Numbered from the stretch's first letter, positions 61,501 to 64,000 are shown. The stretch: 64,000 nt of DNA from Oxyruncus cristatus (GCA_013399855.1 VXAY01002887.1:193981-257980), one strand, 5' to 3'. A program made the numbers and translations. The notes: generated from the sequence alone by a model not told the origin.

Positions 61501-64000
61501 TTTTTGTACCATTTCACTACCATGTCTTCATGAGAAAGCTCAAACTGAAAATGAGCTGTTTCACCTTCTTTCACTGTTTGATCCTGTAGAGGTGATATGA
61601 ACTTCAGCCTCACACCTGTAATGTAGACACATACATACCATCAGAAAAAAGACTAATGTAGTTCTAAAAGATACATTCTTTATCGATTTTTTTTTATTCT
61701 TTTGTTCATAAGAAAATACTTGCCTTCCACAAACAGTCTTGCTGTGCTCTTCTTGCCATCAACTTCAGCAGTGTACTCTCCCTCATCATCAAACTGTGAA
61801 TCATTGATAACAAGAATATGCTTCTTTCCATCTGCAATGATGTCAAATTTTTCTCCAATCTTGAGTATGTCAGTGCCCTTAGACCATATAACATTGGCTT
61901 CTCTGGTGAGGACACACTCAAACCTTGCTTGGCGCTTCTCAGGAACAGTAACATCCTTTAGGGGCACAGCAAAGTCCAGTTCAATTTCTAGAAACAAAAC
62001 ATAACACATCATTTGTAACGTGCTCCATGTGAACTCTGTTTAAGCTGGTGTCATACTCCACGGTGCATCATACCTTTTACTGTCAGGATAGCTGTAGTAA
62101 CAGCATTAAGTGCCTGATAAAGGACTTCACCAGCTTGCTCCAACTTCACTTTGTGTAAGGTTAGGAAGCGTTTTCCTCCTTCAGCTTTGATTTCACATGT
62201 CTGGAGAGATGAGAGAGTTTGGTAAATACAATGCCAATGCCCCACTGCTACTCTTTTTAATAAAAGATTTTTATAAACATTTTATATGCAGTAAAGAGTC
62301 AGGGAGAAAGACTGAAATTGCTTTTCCAGGAAAGTTAACACTTTTACTCAATAATTTTAAAATGGAGTAAATTTATTCAGTGTTTCACACTTTAGAATGC
62401 CAGAATAGTTCCTACAATTTATGTAGGATATTTCTATTATGGTCTGAATTATGTGTTGAAATCCCTTAAGAAAATTAAGGCTTTCAAAACTTAGCTTTTA
62501 TGGCATTTAATTAGAGAACCTTACTTAGAGTACCAGTGGGTTTTTTTAATCAACATAAGGCTTAGCCTTTCTATGTTCTGAACTGAGTAGCAATGACAGA
62601 TCTTGCCATAAAGACTCAAGAAATCTGTTCACAGTGTTTAATTTAAATAAATCGTGTTGTAAAATTCAAGGATGCTTACAGGTGAGGGTCTCAGGATTTC
62701 TCCTTTCAGCTTCCATTCACCAGGAATATCATCCTCAGATATTTCTGTATCAAAGTTGGCTGTTTCTTTCTCATAAACTGTAACATCCTCTAATGGCTTC
62801 AGAAGTTCAACTTCACGTTCTAGAATACACAAATAAACATACATATAATTAGGTCAAGTTTTGATAGAGCTTTATAATAATTCAGGTGACCTTTTTTGTT
62901 TATTTAGATTTTTTCAACATTCGCCTATGAGCTGATTAAATATAATCCAAAAAAAAGATTTCTTACCACCAAGGGTCAGTTTAGCTGGGTATCTGCGACC
63001 TTCAACTTCCACTGAATATTCTCCAACATCAGCAGGGCCAGCATTCTTGATTTTCAGGAAAACTTTATTTCCTTCTTTCAAGATTTCTGTCTTGTCAGTG
63101 GGTTCAGCAGGAATTTCCTCATCTCCTTTAAACCATTTAATGTTTGGTGTATCCTTGACAATGTCACAGCTGAAAGTAGCTGTTCCTTTTGGTTTAACAT
63201 GCTGGTCTCTGATGGGTTTTACTAACCAGTCCCTTATAACCTCTGCATGACAAAAAGTTACGTAAGAATACAGCTTAGTAGACTTTTACTAAAAACAGAC
63301 GTGTCATAAAAAGAAGAAATAGAACTAACAGATTTTGTATTACAAAAAGCTTTTAATAGCTGTAAAAATGTTATCTGTCCATTTATATTGTAATACTACG
63401 AGAAAAACATTTTGTGATTTTAAAACAGCCCAAATATCCTGGAGAAAAAAAAGAGAACATGATTTTGATTGCTTACCTACTACCTTAACACAAGATGAGC
63501 ATGACAGCTCAGAGTCTTCCACAGTAACAGTGTAAGTGCCAGCATCAGCATCATCTGCATCAGTGACCGTGAGAGAATGGGACAAGCCAATAACACCCAG
63601 AGCAAATTTCCCAGGCTTGGCCAAGATGATCCTACCATCCTTTCTCCAGACCACATTTCTTTCTTTGTTAAGCTCACACGTCAAGTACAGTGGCTGGCCT
63701 TTAATGACAGTGGTTTCTTCTTCAAGTGTTTTCACAAACCGCACTGGGAGTTCTGTGAGAAACACATTTTGAATTGTTCACTTATATACAGAACAGGTGA
63801 TGCAAAAATACCTTATATAATAATATGTACAGTGAGAGAAACAAAACGATGAATGTACCAACTACTGTAAAATTACAAAGCACCAGTTCTTCTAGCTTGA
63901 GGAGTAGCTAGCCTAAATTACTGATAAATTTGAAACAGGGAATACCTTCAACAATGAGTTTGGCTGTAGAGGTCTTCTCTTTGTTCCCCAGTCGTAATAC
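1..64000 (-). CDS. TTN: Titin gene, internal segment (distal I-band to A-band C-zone)
   Basis: Giant sarcomeric protein spanning Z-disc to M-band in striated muscle; this part forms the distal I-band Ig spring and the thick-filament-bound A-band region. The minus strand carries 102 exons with AG acceptors and GT donors (one GC), all joining in one open frame. Ig exons show the I-set pattern (VKAG, W, D.G.Y, LxVxVLD). Fn3 exons show PGPP, W.PP.DGG, Y.VEKR, EY.FRV.A.N..G. Domain order matches the known titin architecture: tandem Ig, I/A junction, six 7-domain D-zone repeats, then 11-domain C-zone repeats. Between domains the intron falls after the first base of a codon (phase 1), so exon n contributes one base and exon n+1 two. 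The Z-disc, N2B, PEVK, kinase and M-band parts lie outside the window. Exon numbers below are window numbers from the 5' end, not reference numbers. Identity is near certain; boundaries were read by eye. Confidence 0.98.
507..3752 (-). repeat. TTN: C-zone super-repeat 5, inside giant exon
   Basis: Opens with [20 protein letters not shown]. Linker codon at 3464, next at 218: again 3,246 nt, so repeats 4 and 5 have identical length. Confidence 0.92.
3753..6998 (-). repeat. TTN: C-zone super-repeat 4, inside giant exon
   Basis: Opens with [20 protein letters not shown]. Linker codon at 6710, next at 3464: 3,246 nt, 1,082 residues. Confidence 0.92.
6999..10250 (-). repeat. TTN: C-zone super-repeat 3, inside giant exon
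   Basis: Opens with [19 protein letters not shown]. The codon for D of the first Ig-Fn3 linker DTPG lies at 9962 here and at 6710 in the next repeat: 3,252 nt, 1,084 residues. Confidence 0.92.
10664..10966 (-). CDS. TTN: TTN exon 101: Fn3
   Basis: [60 protein letters not shown], ends VLCKDVA; donor GTTAGT, junction T|AC gives Y. Confidence 0.94.
11059..11646 (-). CDS. TTN: TTN exon 100: Ig plus Fn3
   Basis: Ig: [60 protein letters not shown]. Then, without intron, [60 protein letters not shown], ending KMVDRF. 588 nt. Confidence 0.94.
11766..12062 (-). CDS. TTN: TTN exon 99: Fn3
   Basis: [60 protein letters not shown], ends IICKDEY. Confidence 0.94.
12147..12344 (-). CDS. TTN: TTN exon 98: Fn3, C-terminal part
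   Basis: [40 protein letters not shown], ends VVALDPI (198 nt). Acceptor ATCTAG. Completes exon 97. Confidence 0.92.
12345..12824 (-). other. Intron 97/98 (480 nt), within an Fn3
   Basis: AT-rich; contains an 'atcaatcaactgatcaatcaatcactcaat' type ATCA-rich tract near 12699-12728. No further exon or RNA seen. Confidence 0.7.
12825..12929 (-). CDS. TTN: TTN exon 97: Fn3, N-terminal part
   Basis: [33 protein letters not shown] (105 nt, phase 1 both ends). The intron falls in the GGSPITGY turn; G|GT gives G. Donor GTACAT. Confidence 0.92.
13024..13614 (-). CDS. TTN: TTN exon 96: Ig plus Fn3
   Basis: Ig: [60 protein letters not shown]. It continues without intron through [20 protein letters not shown] into an Fn3 with [20 protein letters not shown] and [20 protein letters not shown], ending VIAKHPF. 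591 nt. Confidence 0.94.
13785..14072 (-). CDS. TTN: TTN exon 95: Fn3
   Basis: [60 protein letters not shown], ends VARDDV. Confidence 0.94.
14179..14469 (-). CDS. TTN: TTN exon 94: Fn3
   Basis: [60 protein letters not shown], ends AVKAS. It carries no ATG and is missed by an ATG-based scan. Donor GTAGGA. Confidence 0.93.
14574..14861 (-). CDS. TTN: TTN exon 93: Ig, C-zone repeat 2 start
   Basis: [60 protein letters not shown], ends VVKVLG. Confidence 0.94.
14862..15633 (-). other. Intron 92/93 (772 nt)
   Basis: AT-rich single-copy sequence; no Ig or Fn3 coding potential and no recognisable repeat. Confidence 0.7.
15634..15939 (-). CDS. TTN: TTN exon 92: Fn3, end of C-zone repeat 1
   Basis: [60 protein letters not shown], ends HTAKDIL; donor GTATGT, junction A|TT gives I. 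Confidence 0.94.
16032..16334 (-). CDS. TTN: TTN exon 91: Fn3
   Basis: [60 protein letters not shown], ends VYARDPQ; junction T|AT gives Y. Confidence 0.94.
16424..16720 (-). CDS. TTN: TTN exon 90: Fn3
   Basis: [60 protein letters not shown], ends AVAKNPY. Confidence 0.94.
16813..17100 (-). CDS. TTN: TTN exon 89: Ig
   Basis: [60 protein letters not shown], ends RLKVLG. Confidence 0.94.
17226..17525 (-). CDS. TTN: TTN exon 88: Fn3
   Basis: [60 protein letters not shown], ends VTIHPEN. FRAIA replaces the usual FRV.A and AKTAVN the usual AENxxG. Confidence 0.94.
17763..18065 (-). CDS. TTN: TTN exon 87: Fn3
   Basis: [60 protein letters not shown], ends VTARAPV. Confidence 0.94.
18156..18455 (-). 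CDS. TTN: TTN exon 86: Fn3
   Basis: [60 protein letters not shown], ends MIARFPF. Confidence 0.94.
18572..18847 (-). CDS. TTN: TTN exon 85: Ig
   Basis: [60 protein letters not shown], ends RVIVM; junctions A|TC (I) upstream and G|AT (D) downstream. Confidence 0.94.
18848..19848 (-). other. Intron 84/85 (1,001 nt)
   Basis: Holds a long plus-strand pyrimidine-rich stretch at about 19355-19440 (purine-rich in the transcript). A plus-strand ORF at 19378-19674 has no recognisable domain. Nothing else seen. Confidence 0.65.
19849..20151 (-). CDS. TTN: TTN exon 84: Fn3
   Basis: [60 protein letters not shown], ends FEIKEQL. No internal methionine, so an ATG-based ORF scan misses it. Acceptor is CTGAAAG. 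Confidence 0.93.
20152..20470 (-). other. Intron 83/84 (319 nt)
   Basis: AT-rich; nothing recognised. Confidence 0.65.
20471..20770 (-). CDS. TTN: TTN exon 83: Fn3
   Basis: [60 protein letters not shown], ends LATDPL; junction A|GT gives S. Confidence 0.94.
20978..21262 (-). CDS. TTN: TTN exon 82: Ig, first C-zone domain
   Basis: [60 protein letters not shown], ends NVRVLG. Opens the first 11-domain repeat. Confidence 0.94.
21376..21696 (-). CDS. TTN: TTN exon 81: Fn3, last D-zone domain
   Basis: [60 protein letters not shown], ends VSPKEIL. 321 nt, with an extra loop [11 protein letters not shown]. Confidence 0.94.
21376..23571 (-). repeat. TTN: D-zone super-repeat 6 (7 domains)
   Basis: Ig-Fn-Fn-Ig-Fn-Fn inside exon 80, completed by the Fn3 of exon 81. 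The following Ig (exon 82) opens the 11-domain pattern, so this is the last D-zone unit. Confidence 0.85.
21797..24763 (-). CDS. TTN: TTN exon 80: 2,967-nt exon with ten domains
   Basis: Uninterrupted frame with ten domains: Ig 24477-24763 ([20 protein letters not shown]), Fn3 24177-24476, Fn3 23881-24176, Fn3 23572-23880, Ig 23283-23571 ([20 protein letters not shown]), Fn3 22986-23282, Fn3 22691-22985, Ig 22398-22690 ([18 protein letters not shown]), Fn3 22101-22397 and Fn3 21797-22100 (ends VIAKDPI). It covers positions 4-7 of D-zone repeat 5 and 1-6 of repeat 6. Phase 1 at both ends; acceptor TTTCAG, donor GTATAA. Every surrounding D-zone domain has its own exon, so this is an intron-free island. 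Confidence 0.95.
24860..25153 (-). CDS. TTN: TTN exon 79: Fn3
   Basis: [60 protein letters not shown], ends IECQEKL. Confidence 0.94.
25301..25600 (-). CDS. TTN: TTN exon 78: Fn3
   Basis: [60 protein letters not shown], ends IKAIDPL; junction C|AT gives H. Confidence 0.94.
25832..26113 (-). CDS. TTN: TTN exon 77: Ig, D-zone repeat 5 start
   Basis: [60 protein letters not shown], ends KVVVLG. Confidence 0.94.
26198..26506 (-). CDS. TTN: TTN exon 76: Fn3
   Basis: [60 protein letters not shown], ends VEVKDRL. The usual DGG turn reads DGN. Confidence 0.94.
26627..26929 (-). CDS. TTN: TTN exon 75: Fn3
   Basis: [60 protein letters not shown], ends IFARDPI. Confidence 0.94.
27031..27330 (-). CDS. 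TTN: TTN exon 74: Fn3
   Basis: [60 protein letters not shown], ends MKAKDRF; junction C|GT gives R. Confidence 0.94.
27331..27784 (-). other. Intron 73/74 (454 nt)
   Basis: Very AT-rich; nothing recognised. Confidence 0.65.
27785..28066 (-). CDS. TTN: TTN exon 73: Ig
   Basis: [60 protein letters not shown], ends QVNVVG. Confidence 0.94.
28185..28487 (-). CDS. TTN: TTN exon 72: Fn3
   Basis: [60 protein letters not shown], ends ITCKDEI. Confidence 0.94.
28593..28895 (-). CDS. TTN: TTN exon 71: Fn3
   Basis: [60 protein letters not shown], ends IVIRDPI; junction A|CT gives T. Confidence 0.94.
28985..29266 (-). CDS. TTN: TTN exon 70: Ig, D-zone repeat 4 start
   Basis: [60 protein letters not shown], ends IVDVLG. 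Confidence 0.94.
29355..29505 (-). CDS. TTN: TTN exon 69: Fn3, C-terminal part
   Basis: [40 protein letters not shown], ends IEMKDRI (151 nt, phase 0 in, 1 out). Confidence 0.92.
29506..30369 (-). other. Intron 68/69 (864 nt), within an Fn3
   Basis: AT-rich with short A tracts near 29980; splits the last Fn3 of D-zone repeat 3. No hidden exon is needed, since the two halves join in frame. Confidence 0.7.
30370..30518 (-). CDS. TTN: TTN exon 68: Fn3, N-terminal part
   Basis: [40 protein letters not shown], ends GKEEWER (149 nt, phase 1 in, 0 out). Confidence 0.92.
30610..30924 (-). CDS. TTN: TTN exon 67: Fn3
   Basis: [60 protein letters not shown], ends LARDPI. 315 nt, with a longer D-E loop ([10 protein letters not shown]). 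Confidence 0.94.
30925..31622 (-). other. Intron 66/67 (698 nt)
   Basis: Contains the duplicated donor at its 5' end. A plus-strand T tract at about 31143-31152 and otherwise unremarkable AT-rich sequence. Confidence 0.7.
31598..31629 (-). promoter_or_regulatory. TTN: Tandemly duplicated splice donor (17-nt period)
   Basis: The sense strand at the end of exon 66 reads TTTTCA|GTAAGTAG AAG and then TTTTCA GTAAGTAG again. The proximal donor (31622-31615) preserves the frame; the copy at 31605-31598 would add 17 nt containing an immediate in-frame TAG. Confidence 0.85.
31623..31922 (-). CDS. TTN: TTN exon 66: Fn3 with duplicated donor downstream
   Basis: [60 protein letters not shown], ends TARNLF. 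The exon end TTTTCA|GTAAGTAG is repeated 17 nt downstream; only the proximal donor keeps the frame. Confidence 0.93.
32025..32321 (-). CDS. TTN: TTN exon 65: Ig
   Basis: [60 protein letters not shown], ends RLNVLG. Confidence 0.94.
32411..32728 (-). CDS. TTN: TTN exon 64: Fn3
   Basis: [60 protein letters not shown], ends VVKDQT. 318 nt, longer than usual because of the C'-strand loop [10 protein letters not shown]. Confidence 0.94.
32816..33115 (-). CDS. TTN: TTN exon 63: Fn3
   Basis: [60 protein letters not shown], ends TTARDPI; junction C|AT gives H. Confidence 0.94.
33215..33344 (-). CDS. TTN: TTN exon 62: Ig, third of three parts
   Basis: [35 protein letters not shown], ends RVNVLG (130 nt, phase 0 in, 1 out). 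Confidence 0.92.
33447..33479 (-). CDS. TTN: TTN exon 61: 33-nt microexon within an Ig
   Basis: Encodes exactly eleven residues, [11 protein letters not shown], phase 0 on both sides, flanked by acceptor TTTATAG and donor GTAAAGC. The peptide aligns with an eleven-residue stretch of the same Ig in human titin as I recall it, which supports it as real. It is too short for automatic ORF detection. Confidence 0.87.
33572..33720 (-). CDS. TTN: TTN exon 60: Ig, first of three parts
   Basis: [40 protein letters not shown] (149 nt, phase 1 in, 0 out; donor GTTAGT). Confidence 0.92.
33721..34134 (-). other. Intron 59/60 (414 nt)
   Basis: AT-rich; nothing recognised. Confidence 0.65.
34135..34443 (-). 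CDS. TTN: TTN exon 59: Fn3
   Basis: [60 protein letters not shown], ends IPIQDIL; junction T|TT from exon 58 gives F. Confidence 0.94.
34444..34954 (-). other. Intron 58/59 (511 nt)
   Basis: AT-rich; nothing recognised. Confidence 0.65.
34955..35384 (-). CDS. TTN: TTN exon 58: Fn3 C-terminal part plus a complete Fn3
   Basis: First part [20 protein letters not shown] to VVIKDPYG. It runs without an intron into [60 protein letters not shown], ending LAADPI. 430 nt, phase 0 in, 1 out. Confidence 0.93.
35385..35877 (-). other. Intron 57/58 (493 nt), within an Fn3
   Basis: AT-rich; nothing recognised. The flanking half-domains join in phase 0. Confidence 0.65.
35878..36068 (-). CDS. TTN: TTN exon 57: Fn3, N-terminal part
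   Basis: [40 protein letters not shown], ends AVERRFG (191 nt, phase 1 in, 0 out). Confidence 0.93.
36150..36458 (-). CDS. TTN: TTN exon 56: Ig
   Basis: [60 protein letters not shown], ends HVEVYG. Confidence 0.94.
36564..36863 (-). CDS. TTN: TTN exon 55: Fn3
   Basis: [60 protein letters not shown], ends VVIQDDE. Confidence 0.94.
36864..37233 (-). other. Intron 54/55 (370 nt)
   Basis: AT-rich, with a T tract near 37200; nothing recognised. Confidence 0.65.
37234..37527 (-). CDS. TTN: TTN exon 54: Fn3
   Basis: [60 protein letters not shown], ends ILAVDPL. Confidence 0.94.
37613..37897 (-). CDS. TTN: TTN exon 53: Ig, D-zone repeat 2 start
   Basis: [60 protein letters not shown], ends RVEVFG. 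Confidence 0.94.
37997..38293 (-). CDS. TTN: TTN exon 52: Fn3
   Basis: [60 protein letters not shown], ends TTVAEPK. Confidence 0.94.
38382..38681 (-). CDS. TTN: TTN exon 51: Fn3
   Basis: [60 protein letters not shown], ends KTAQDPI. Uses DNGSPI in place of DGGSPI. Confidence 0.94.
38682..39123 (-). other. Intron 50/51 (442 nt)
   Basis: AT-rich; nothing recognised. Confidence 0.65.
39124..39426 (-). CDS. TTN: TTN exon 50: Fn3
   Basis: [60 protein letters not shown], ends MTAKDPF; junction T|CT gives S. Confidence 0.94.
39524..39892 (-). CDS. TTN: TTN exon 49: Ig with a long charged insertion
   Basis: [35 protein letters not shown], then an extra basic/acidic stretch ([19 protein letters not shown]) before [10 protein letters not shown], and [18 protein letters not shown]. 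At 369 nt it is the longest single-Ig exon in the window, 80-90 nt above its peers. Confidence 0.93.
39990..40292 (-). CDS. TTN: TTN exon 48: Fn3
   Basis: [60 protein letters not shown], ends VKAVDPI. Confidence 0.94.
40390..40689 (-). CDS. TTN: TTN exon 47: Fn3
   Basis: [60 protein letters not shown], ends IIAEDPK; junction C|AG gives Q. Confidence 0.94.
40690..41111 (-). other. Intron 46/47 (422 nt)
   Basis: AT-rich; nothing recognised. Confidence 0.65.
41112..41390 (-). CDS. TTN: TTN exon 46: Ig, D-zone repeat 1 position 1
   Basis: [59 protein letters not shown], ends NVKVIG. Confidence 0.94.
41481..41786 (-). CDS. TTN: TTN exon 45: Fn3, sixth in a row
   Basis: [60 protein letters not shown], ends VVAKDPD. 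Last junction domain before the D-zone pattern. Confidence 0.94.
41892..42088 (-). CDS. TTN: TTN exon 44: Fn3, C-terminal part
   Basis: [40 protein letters not shown], ends IHIEDPT (197 nt, phase 2 in, 1 out). Confidence 0.92.
42089..43099 (-). other. Intron 43/44 (1,011 nt), within an Fn3
   Basis: Mixed-composition single-copy sequence; a plus-strand ORF at 42308-42517 resembles nothing known. No extra domain fits between the two Fn3 parts. Confidence 0.7.
43100..43205 (-). CDS. TTN: TTN exon 43: Fn3, N-terminal part
   Basis: [33 protein letters not shown] (106 nt, phase 1 in, 2 out; AG|A gives R). Cut inside the GG.PI turn, 1,011 nt from its other part. Confidence 0.92.
43296..43595 (-). 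CDS. TTN: TTN exon 42: Fn3
   Basis: [60 protein letters not shown], ends VLAKDTF. Confidence 0.94.
43840..44139 (-). CDS. TTN: TTN exon 41: Fn3
   Basis: [60 protein letters not shown], ends VLCKERL; junction T|AT gives Y. Confidence 0.94.
44229..44344 (-). CDS. TTN: TTN exon 40: Fn3, C-terminal part
   Basis: [20 protein letters not shown], ends PILVKDPI (116 nt, phase 2 in, 1 out). Confidence 0.92.
44345..44923 (-). other. Intron 39/40 (579 nt), within an Fn3
   Basis: AT-rich; nothing recognised. Confidence 0.65.
44924..45110 (-). CDS. TTN: TTN exon 39: Fn3, N-terminal part
   Basis: [40 protein letters not shown], ends PVKDTTF (187 nt, phase 1 in, phase 2 out; AA|A gives K). Confidence 0.92.
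45233..45529 (-). CDS. TTN: TTN exon 38: Fn3
   Basis: [60 protein letters not shown], ends IIAKYSF. Confidence 0.94.
45623..45910 (-). CDS. TTN: TTN exon 37: Ig
   Basis: [49 protein letters not shown], ends VVEVNVLG. Last Ig before six consecutive Fn3 domains. Confidence 0.94.
46009..46130 (-). CDS. TTN: TTN exon 36: Fn3, C-terminal part
   Basis: [20 protein letters not shown], ends DDIQAIDAK (122 nt, phase 2 in, 1 out). The upstream intron is 91 nt with a long T tract before the acceptor. Confidence 0.92.
46222..46399 (-). CDS. TTN: TTN exon 35: Fn3, N-terminal part
   Basis: [40 protein letters not shown], ends GEPVIET (178 nt, phase 1 in, phase 2 out; AA|A gives K). Confidence 0.93.
46494..46641 (-). 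CDS. TTN: TTN exon 34: Fn3, C-terminal part
   Basis: [40 protein letters not shown], ends VNMSTPA (148 nt, phase 0 in, 1 out). Confidence 0.93.
46778..46929 (-). CDS. TTN: TTN exon 33: Fn3, N-terminal part
   Basis: [40 protein letters not shown], ends VSRKTWSK (152 nt, phase 1 in, 0 out). Confidence 0.93.
47221..47505 (-). CDS. TTN: TTN exon 32: Ig
   Basis: [59 protein letters not shown], ends NVNVIG. First Ig after the junction Fn3 triplet. Confidence 0.93.
47506..48070 (-). other. Intron 31/32 (565 nt)
   Basis: Two plus-strand T-rich tracts (about 47670-47690 and 47767-47778); nothing else recognised. Confidence 0.65.
48071..48185 (-). CDS. TTN: TTN exon 31: Fn3, C-terminal part
   Basis: [20 protein letters not shown], ends PLTADDTF (115 nt, phase 0 in, 1 out). 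Confidence 0.93.
48268..48455 (-). CDS. TTN: TTN exon 30: Fn3, N-terminal part
   Basis: [40 protein letters not shown], ends VPALTFK (188 nt, phase 1 in, 0 out). Followed by an 82-nt intron. Confidence 0.93.
48456..48813 (-). other. Intron 29/30 (358 nt)
   Basis: Nothing recognised. Confidence 0.65.
48814..49116 (-). CDS. TTN: TTN exon 29: Fn3
   Basis: [60 protein letters not shown], ends KIMDPI. Confidence 0.94.
49239..49541 (-). CDS. TTN: TTN exon 28: first Fn3 of the A-band side
   Basis: [60 protein letters not shown], ends VEAKSKF. Defines the I/A boundary. Confidence 0.94.
49730..49999 (-). CDS. TTN: TTN exon 27: last Ig before the first Fn3
   Basis: [44 protein letters not shown], ends FINVEVIG. 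Marks the end of the uninterrupted tandem Ig segment. Confidence 0.93.
50000..50607 (-). other. Intron 26/27 (608 nt), before the last I-band Ig
   Basis: AT-rich; nothing recognised. Confidence 0.65.
50608..50874 (-). CDS. TTN: TTN exon 26: Ig
   Basis: [38 protein letters not shown], ends EARAKLELA. It lacks both canonical Ig cysteines. Confidence 0.93.
50969..51093 (-). CDS. TTN: TTN exon 25: Ig, C-terminal half
   Basis: [36 protein letters not shown] (125 nt, phase 2 in, 1 out). Completes the second Ig of exon 24. Confidence 0.92.
51197..51605 (-). CDS. TTN: TTN exon 24: Ig plus N-terminal half of next Ig
   Basis: First Ig: [39 protein letters not shown], ends SVAELLITE. Second Ig begins [20 protein letters not shown] and stops at GREIKEGKK. 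409 nt, phase 1 in, phase 2 out (AA|A, K). The only exon in the I-band part that spans a domain boundary without an intron. Confidence 0.92.
51696..51974 (-). CDS. TTN: TTN exon 23: Ig
   Basis: [38 protein letters not shown], ends [11 protein letters not shown]. 279 nt. Confidence 0.93.
52066..52332 (-). CDS. TTN: TTN exon 22: Ig
   Basis: [39 protein letters not shown], ends [10 protein letters not shown]. The F-strand cysteine is replaced (YSVTVGE). Confidence 0.93.
52485..52751 (-). CDS. TTN: TTN exon 21: Ig
   Basis: [57 protein letters not shown]. Complete 89-residue Ig. Confidence 0.93.
52848..53016 (-). CDS. TTN: TTN exon 20: Ig, C-terminal part
   Basis: [38 protein letters not shown] (169 nt, phase 0 in, 1 out). 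Completes exon 19. Confidence 0.93.
53146..53243 (-). CDS. TTN: TTN exon 19: Ig, N-terminal part
   Basis: [31 protein letters not shown] (98 nt, phase 1 in, 0 out). It ends just before the C-strand tryptophan. The donor GTCAAT is a poor match to consensus. Confidence 0.88.
53392..53658 (-). CDS. TTN: TTN exon 18: Ig
   Basis: [50 protein letters not shown]. Both canonical cysteines are present. Junction to exon 19 is C|CT, giving P. Confidence 0.93.
53659..54453 (-). other. Intron 17/18 (795 nt)
   Basis: Nothing recognised; a minus-strand ORF at 53974-54159 lacks Ig or Fn3 features. Confidence 0.65.
54454..54577 (-). CDS. TTN: TTN exon 17: Ig, C-terminal half
   Basis: [19 protein letters not shown] to [10 protein letters not shown] (124 nt, phase 0 in, 1 out). 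Completes exon 16 across a 2,266-nt intron; together they encode an 89-residue Ig. Confidence 0.92.
54578..56843 (-). other. Intron 16/17 (2,266 nt), longest in the window, within an Ig
   Basis: Single-copy AT-rich sequence with a short C run (about 54852-54858) and a GGACCCGGGGGTCC palindrome-like patch near 54992-55010. The minus-strand ORFs at 56293-56484 and 56676-57023 are, respectively, unrelated to any domain and a read-through of exon 16. No hidden Ig seen. Confidence 0.7.
56844..56986 (-). CDS. TTN: TTN exon 16: Ig, N-terminal half
   Basis: [40 protein letters not shown], ends LEPSDK (143 nt, phase 1 in, 0 out). Separated from its other half by the longest intron of the window. Confidence 0.92.
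56987..57730 (-). other. Intron 15/16 (744 nt)
   Basis: Somewhat richer in GC around 57050-57260 than other introns; no domain coding or repeat recognised. Confidence 0.65.
57731..57857 (-). CDS. TTN: TTN exon 15: Ig, C-terminal half
   Basis: [20 protein letters not shown] to SGAHLRVK (127 nt). Junction codon C|CT gives P before RVIGLLRPL. Confidence 0.92.
57858..58324 (-). other. Intron 14/15 (467 nt), within an Ig
   Basis: Nothing recognised. It sits at the same codon position as introns 4/5 and 9/10. Confidence 0.7.
58325..58464 (-). CDS. TTN: TTN exon 14: Ig, N-terminal half
   Basis: [20 protein letters not shown] to [12 protein letters not shown] (140 nt, phase 1 in, 0 out). Same exon length and intron position as exons 4 and 9. 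Confidence 0.92.
58560..58826 (-). CDS. TTN: TTN exon 13: Ig
   Basis: [50 protein letters not shown]. Closest visible relative is exon 8; it is one residue longer in the C strand. Confidence 0.93.
58827..59276 (-). other. Intron 12/13 (450 nt)
   Basis: AT-rich; nothing recognised. Confidence 0.65.
59277..59543 (-). CDS. TTN: TTN exon 12: Ig
   Basis: [40 protein letters not shown], ends [10 protein letters not shown]. It has no canonical cysteines, as in exon 7. Confidence 0.93.
59643..59909 (-). CDS. TTN: TTN exon 11: Ig
   Basis: [40 protein letters not shown], ends [11 protein letters not shown]. Donor is the less common GTTTGT. Confidence 0.93.
60020..60146 (-). CDS. TTN: TTN exon 10: Ig, C-terminal half
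   Basis: [20 protein letters not shown] to SAANLKVK (127 nt), the same length as exon 5. F strand reads VSFQAANAK. Confidence 0.92.
60272..60411 (-). CDS. TTN: TTN exon 9: Ig, N-terminal half
   Basis: [20 protein letters not shown] to [12 protein letters not shown] (140 nt, phase 1 in, 0 out), the same length and cut point as exon 4. B strand FEIEIS lacks cysteine. Confidence 0.92.
60412..60955 (-). other. Intron 8/9 (544 nt)
   Basis: AT-rich, with an A tract next to the exon 9 acceptor; nothing recognised. Confidence 0.65.
60956..61219 (-). CDS. TTN: TTN exon 8: Ig
   Basis: [50 protein letters not shown]. Both canonical cysteines are present, plus a second one in the F strand (CDC). The junction codon to exon 9 is T|CT, giving S. 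Confidence 0.93.
61349..61615 (-). CDS. TTN: TTN exon 7: Ig
   Basis: [40 protein letters not shown], ends [10 protein letters not shown]. It lacks both canonical Ig cysteines, like its counterpart exon 12. Confidence 0.93.
61718..61723 (-). promoter_or_regulatory. TTN: GC splice donor (GCAAGT)
   Basis: The sense strand after exon 6 reads GAAG|GCAAGT. All other sense-strand positions of the donor match consensus; only the T at +2 is C. The intron ends with ATTACAG at exon 7 (intron 61616-61723). Confidence 0.88.
61724..61987 (-). CDS. TTN: TTN exon 6: Ig, followed by a GC donor
   Basis: [36 protein letters not shown], ends STARLFVEG. The exon is followed by GCAAGT rather than GTAAGT. Frame and homology continue smoothly into exon 7 (VRLKFISPL), so the GC donor is required. 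Confidence 0.93.
62074..62200 (-). CDS. TTN: TTN exon 5: Ig, C-terminal half
   Basis: [20 protein letters not shown] to [10 protein letters not shown] (127 nt, phase 0 in, 1 out). F strand reads VLYQALNA, without cysteine. Joined to exon 4 it makes an 89-residue Ig. Confidence 0.92.
62201..62679 (-). other. Intron 4/5 (479 nt), within an Ig
   Basis: AT-rich; nothing recognised. Confidence 0.65.
62680..62819 (-). CDS. TTN: TTN exon 4: Ig, N-terminal half
   Basis: [20 protein letters not shown] to [12 protein letters not shown]; phase 1 in, phase 0 out (140 nt). The B-strand cysteine position is D (NFDTEIS). First member of four-Ig block copy A. Confidence 0.92.
62967..63242 (-). CDS. TTN: TTN exon 3: Ig
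   Basis: Starts [19 protein letters not shown], core [20 protein letters not shown], ends [10 protein letters not shown]. The F-strand cysteine is replaced (EYSVEVEG), so no canonical Ig disulfide is possible. Confidence 0.93.
63477..63752 (-). CDS. TTN: TTN exon 2: Ig
   Basis: Starts [20 protein letters not shown], has [18 protein letters not shown] and ends SSCVKVVG. Slightly longer than its neighbours (276 nt) because of a GVIGLSHS stretch before the E strand. Confidence 0.93.
63945..64000 (-). CDS. TTN: TTN exon 1 of window: Ig, C-terminal end only
   Basis: Truncated by the window edge. Reads [15 protein letters not shown] and then donor GTATTC; the split codon G|AA gives E with the next exon. 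Only the last strand of the Ig is visible. Confidence 0.8.
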
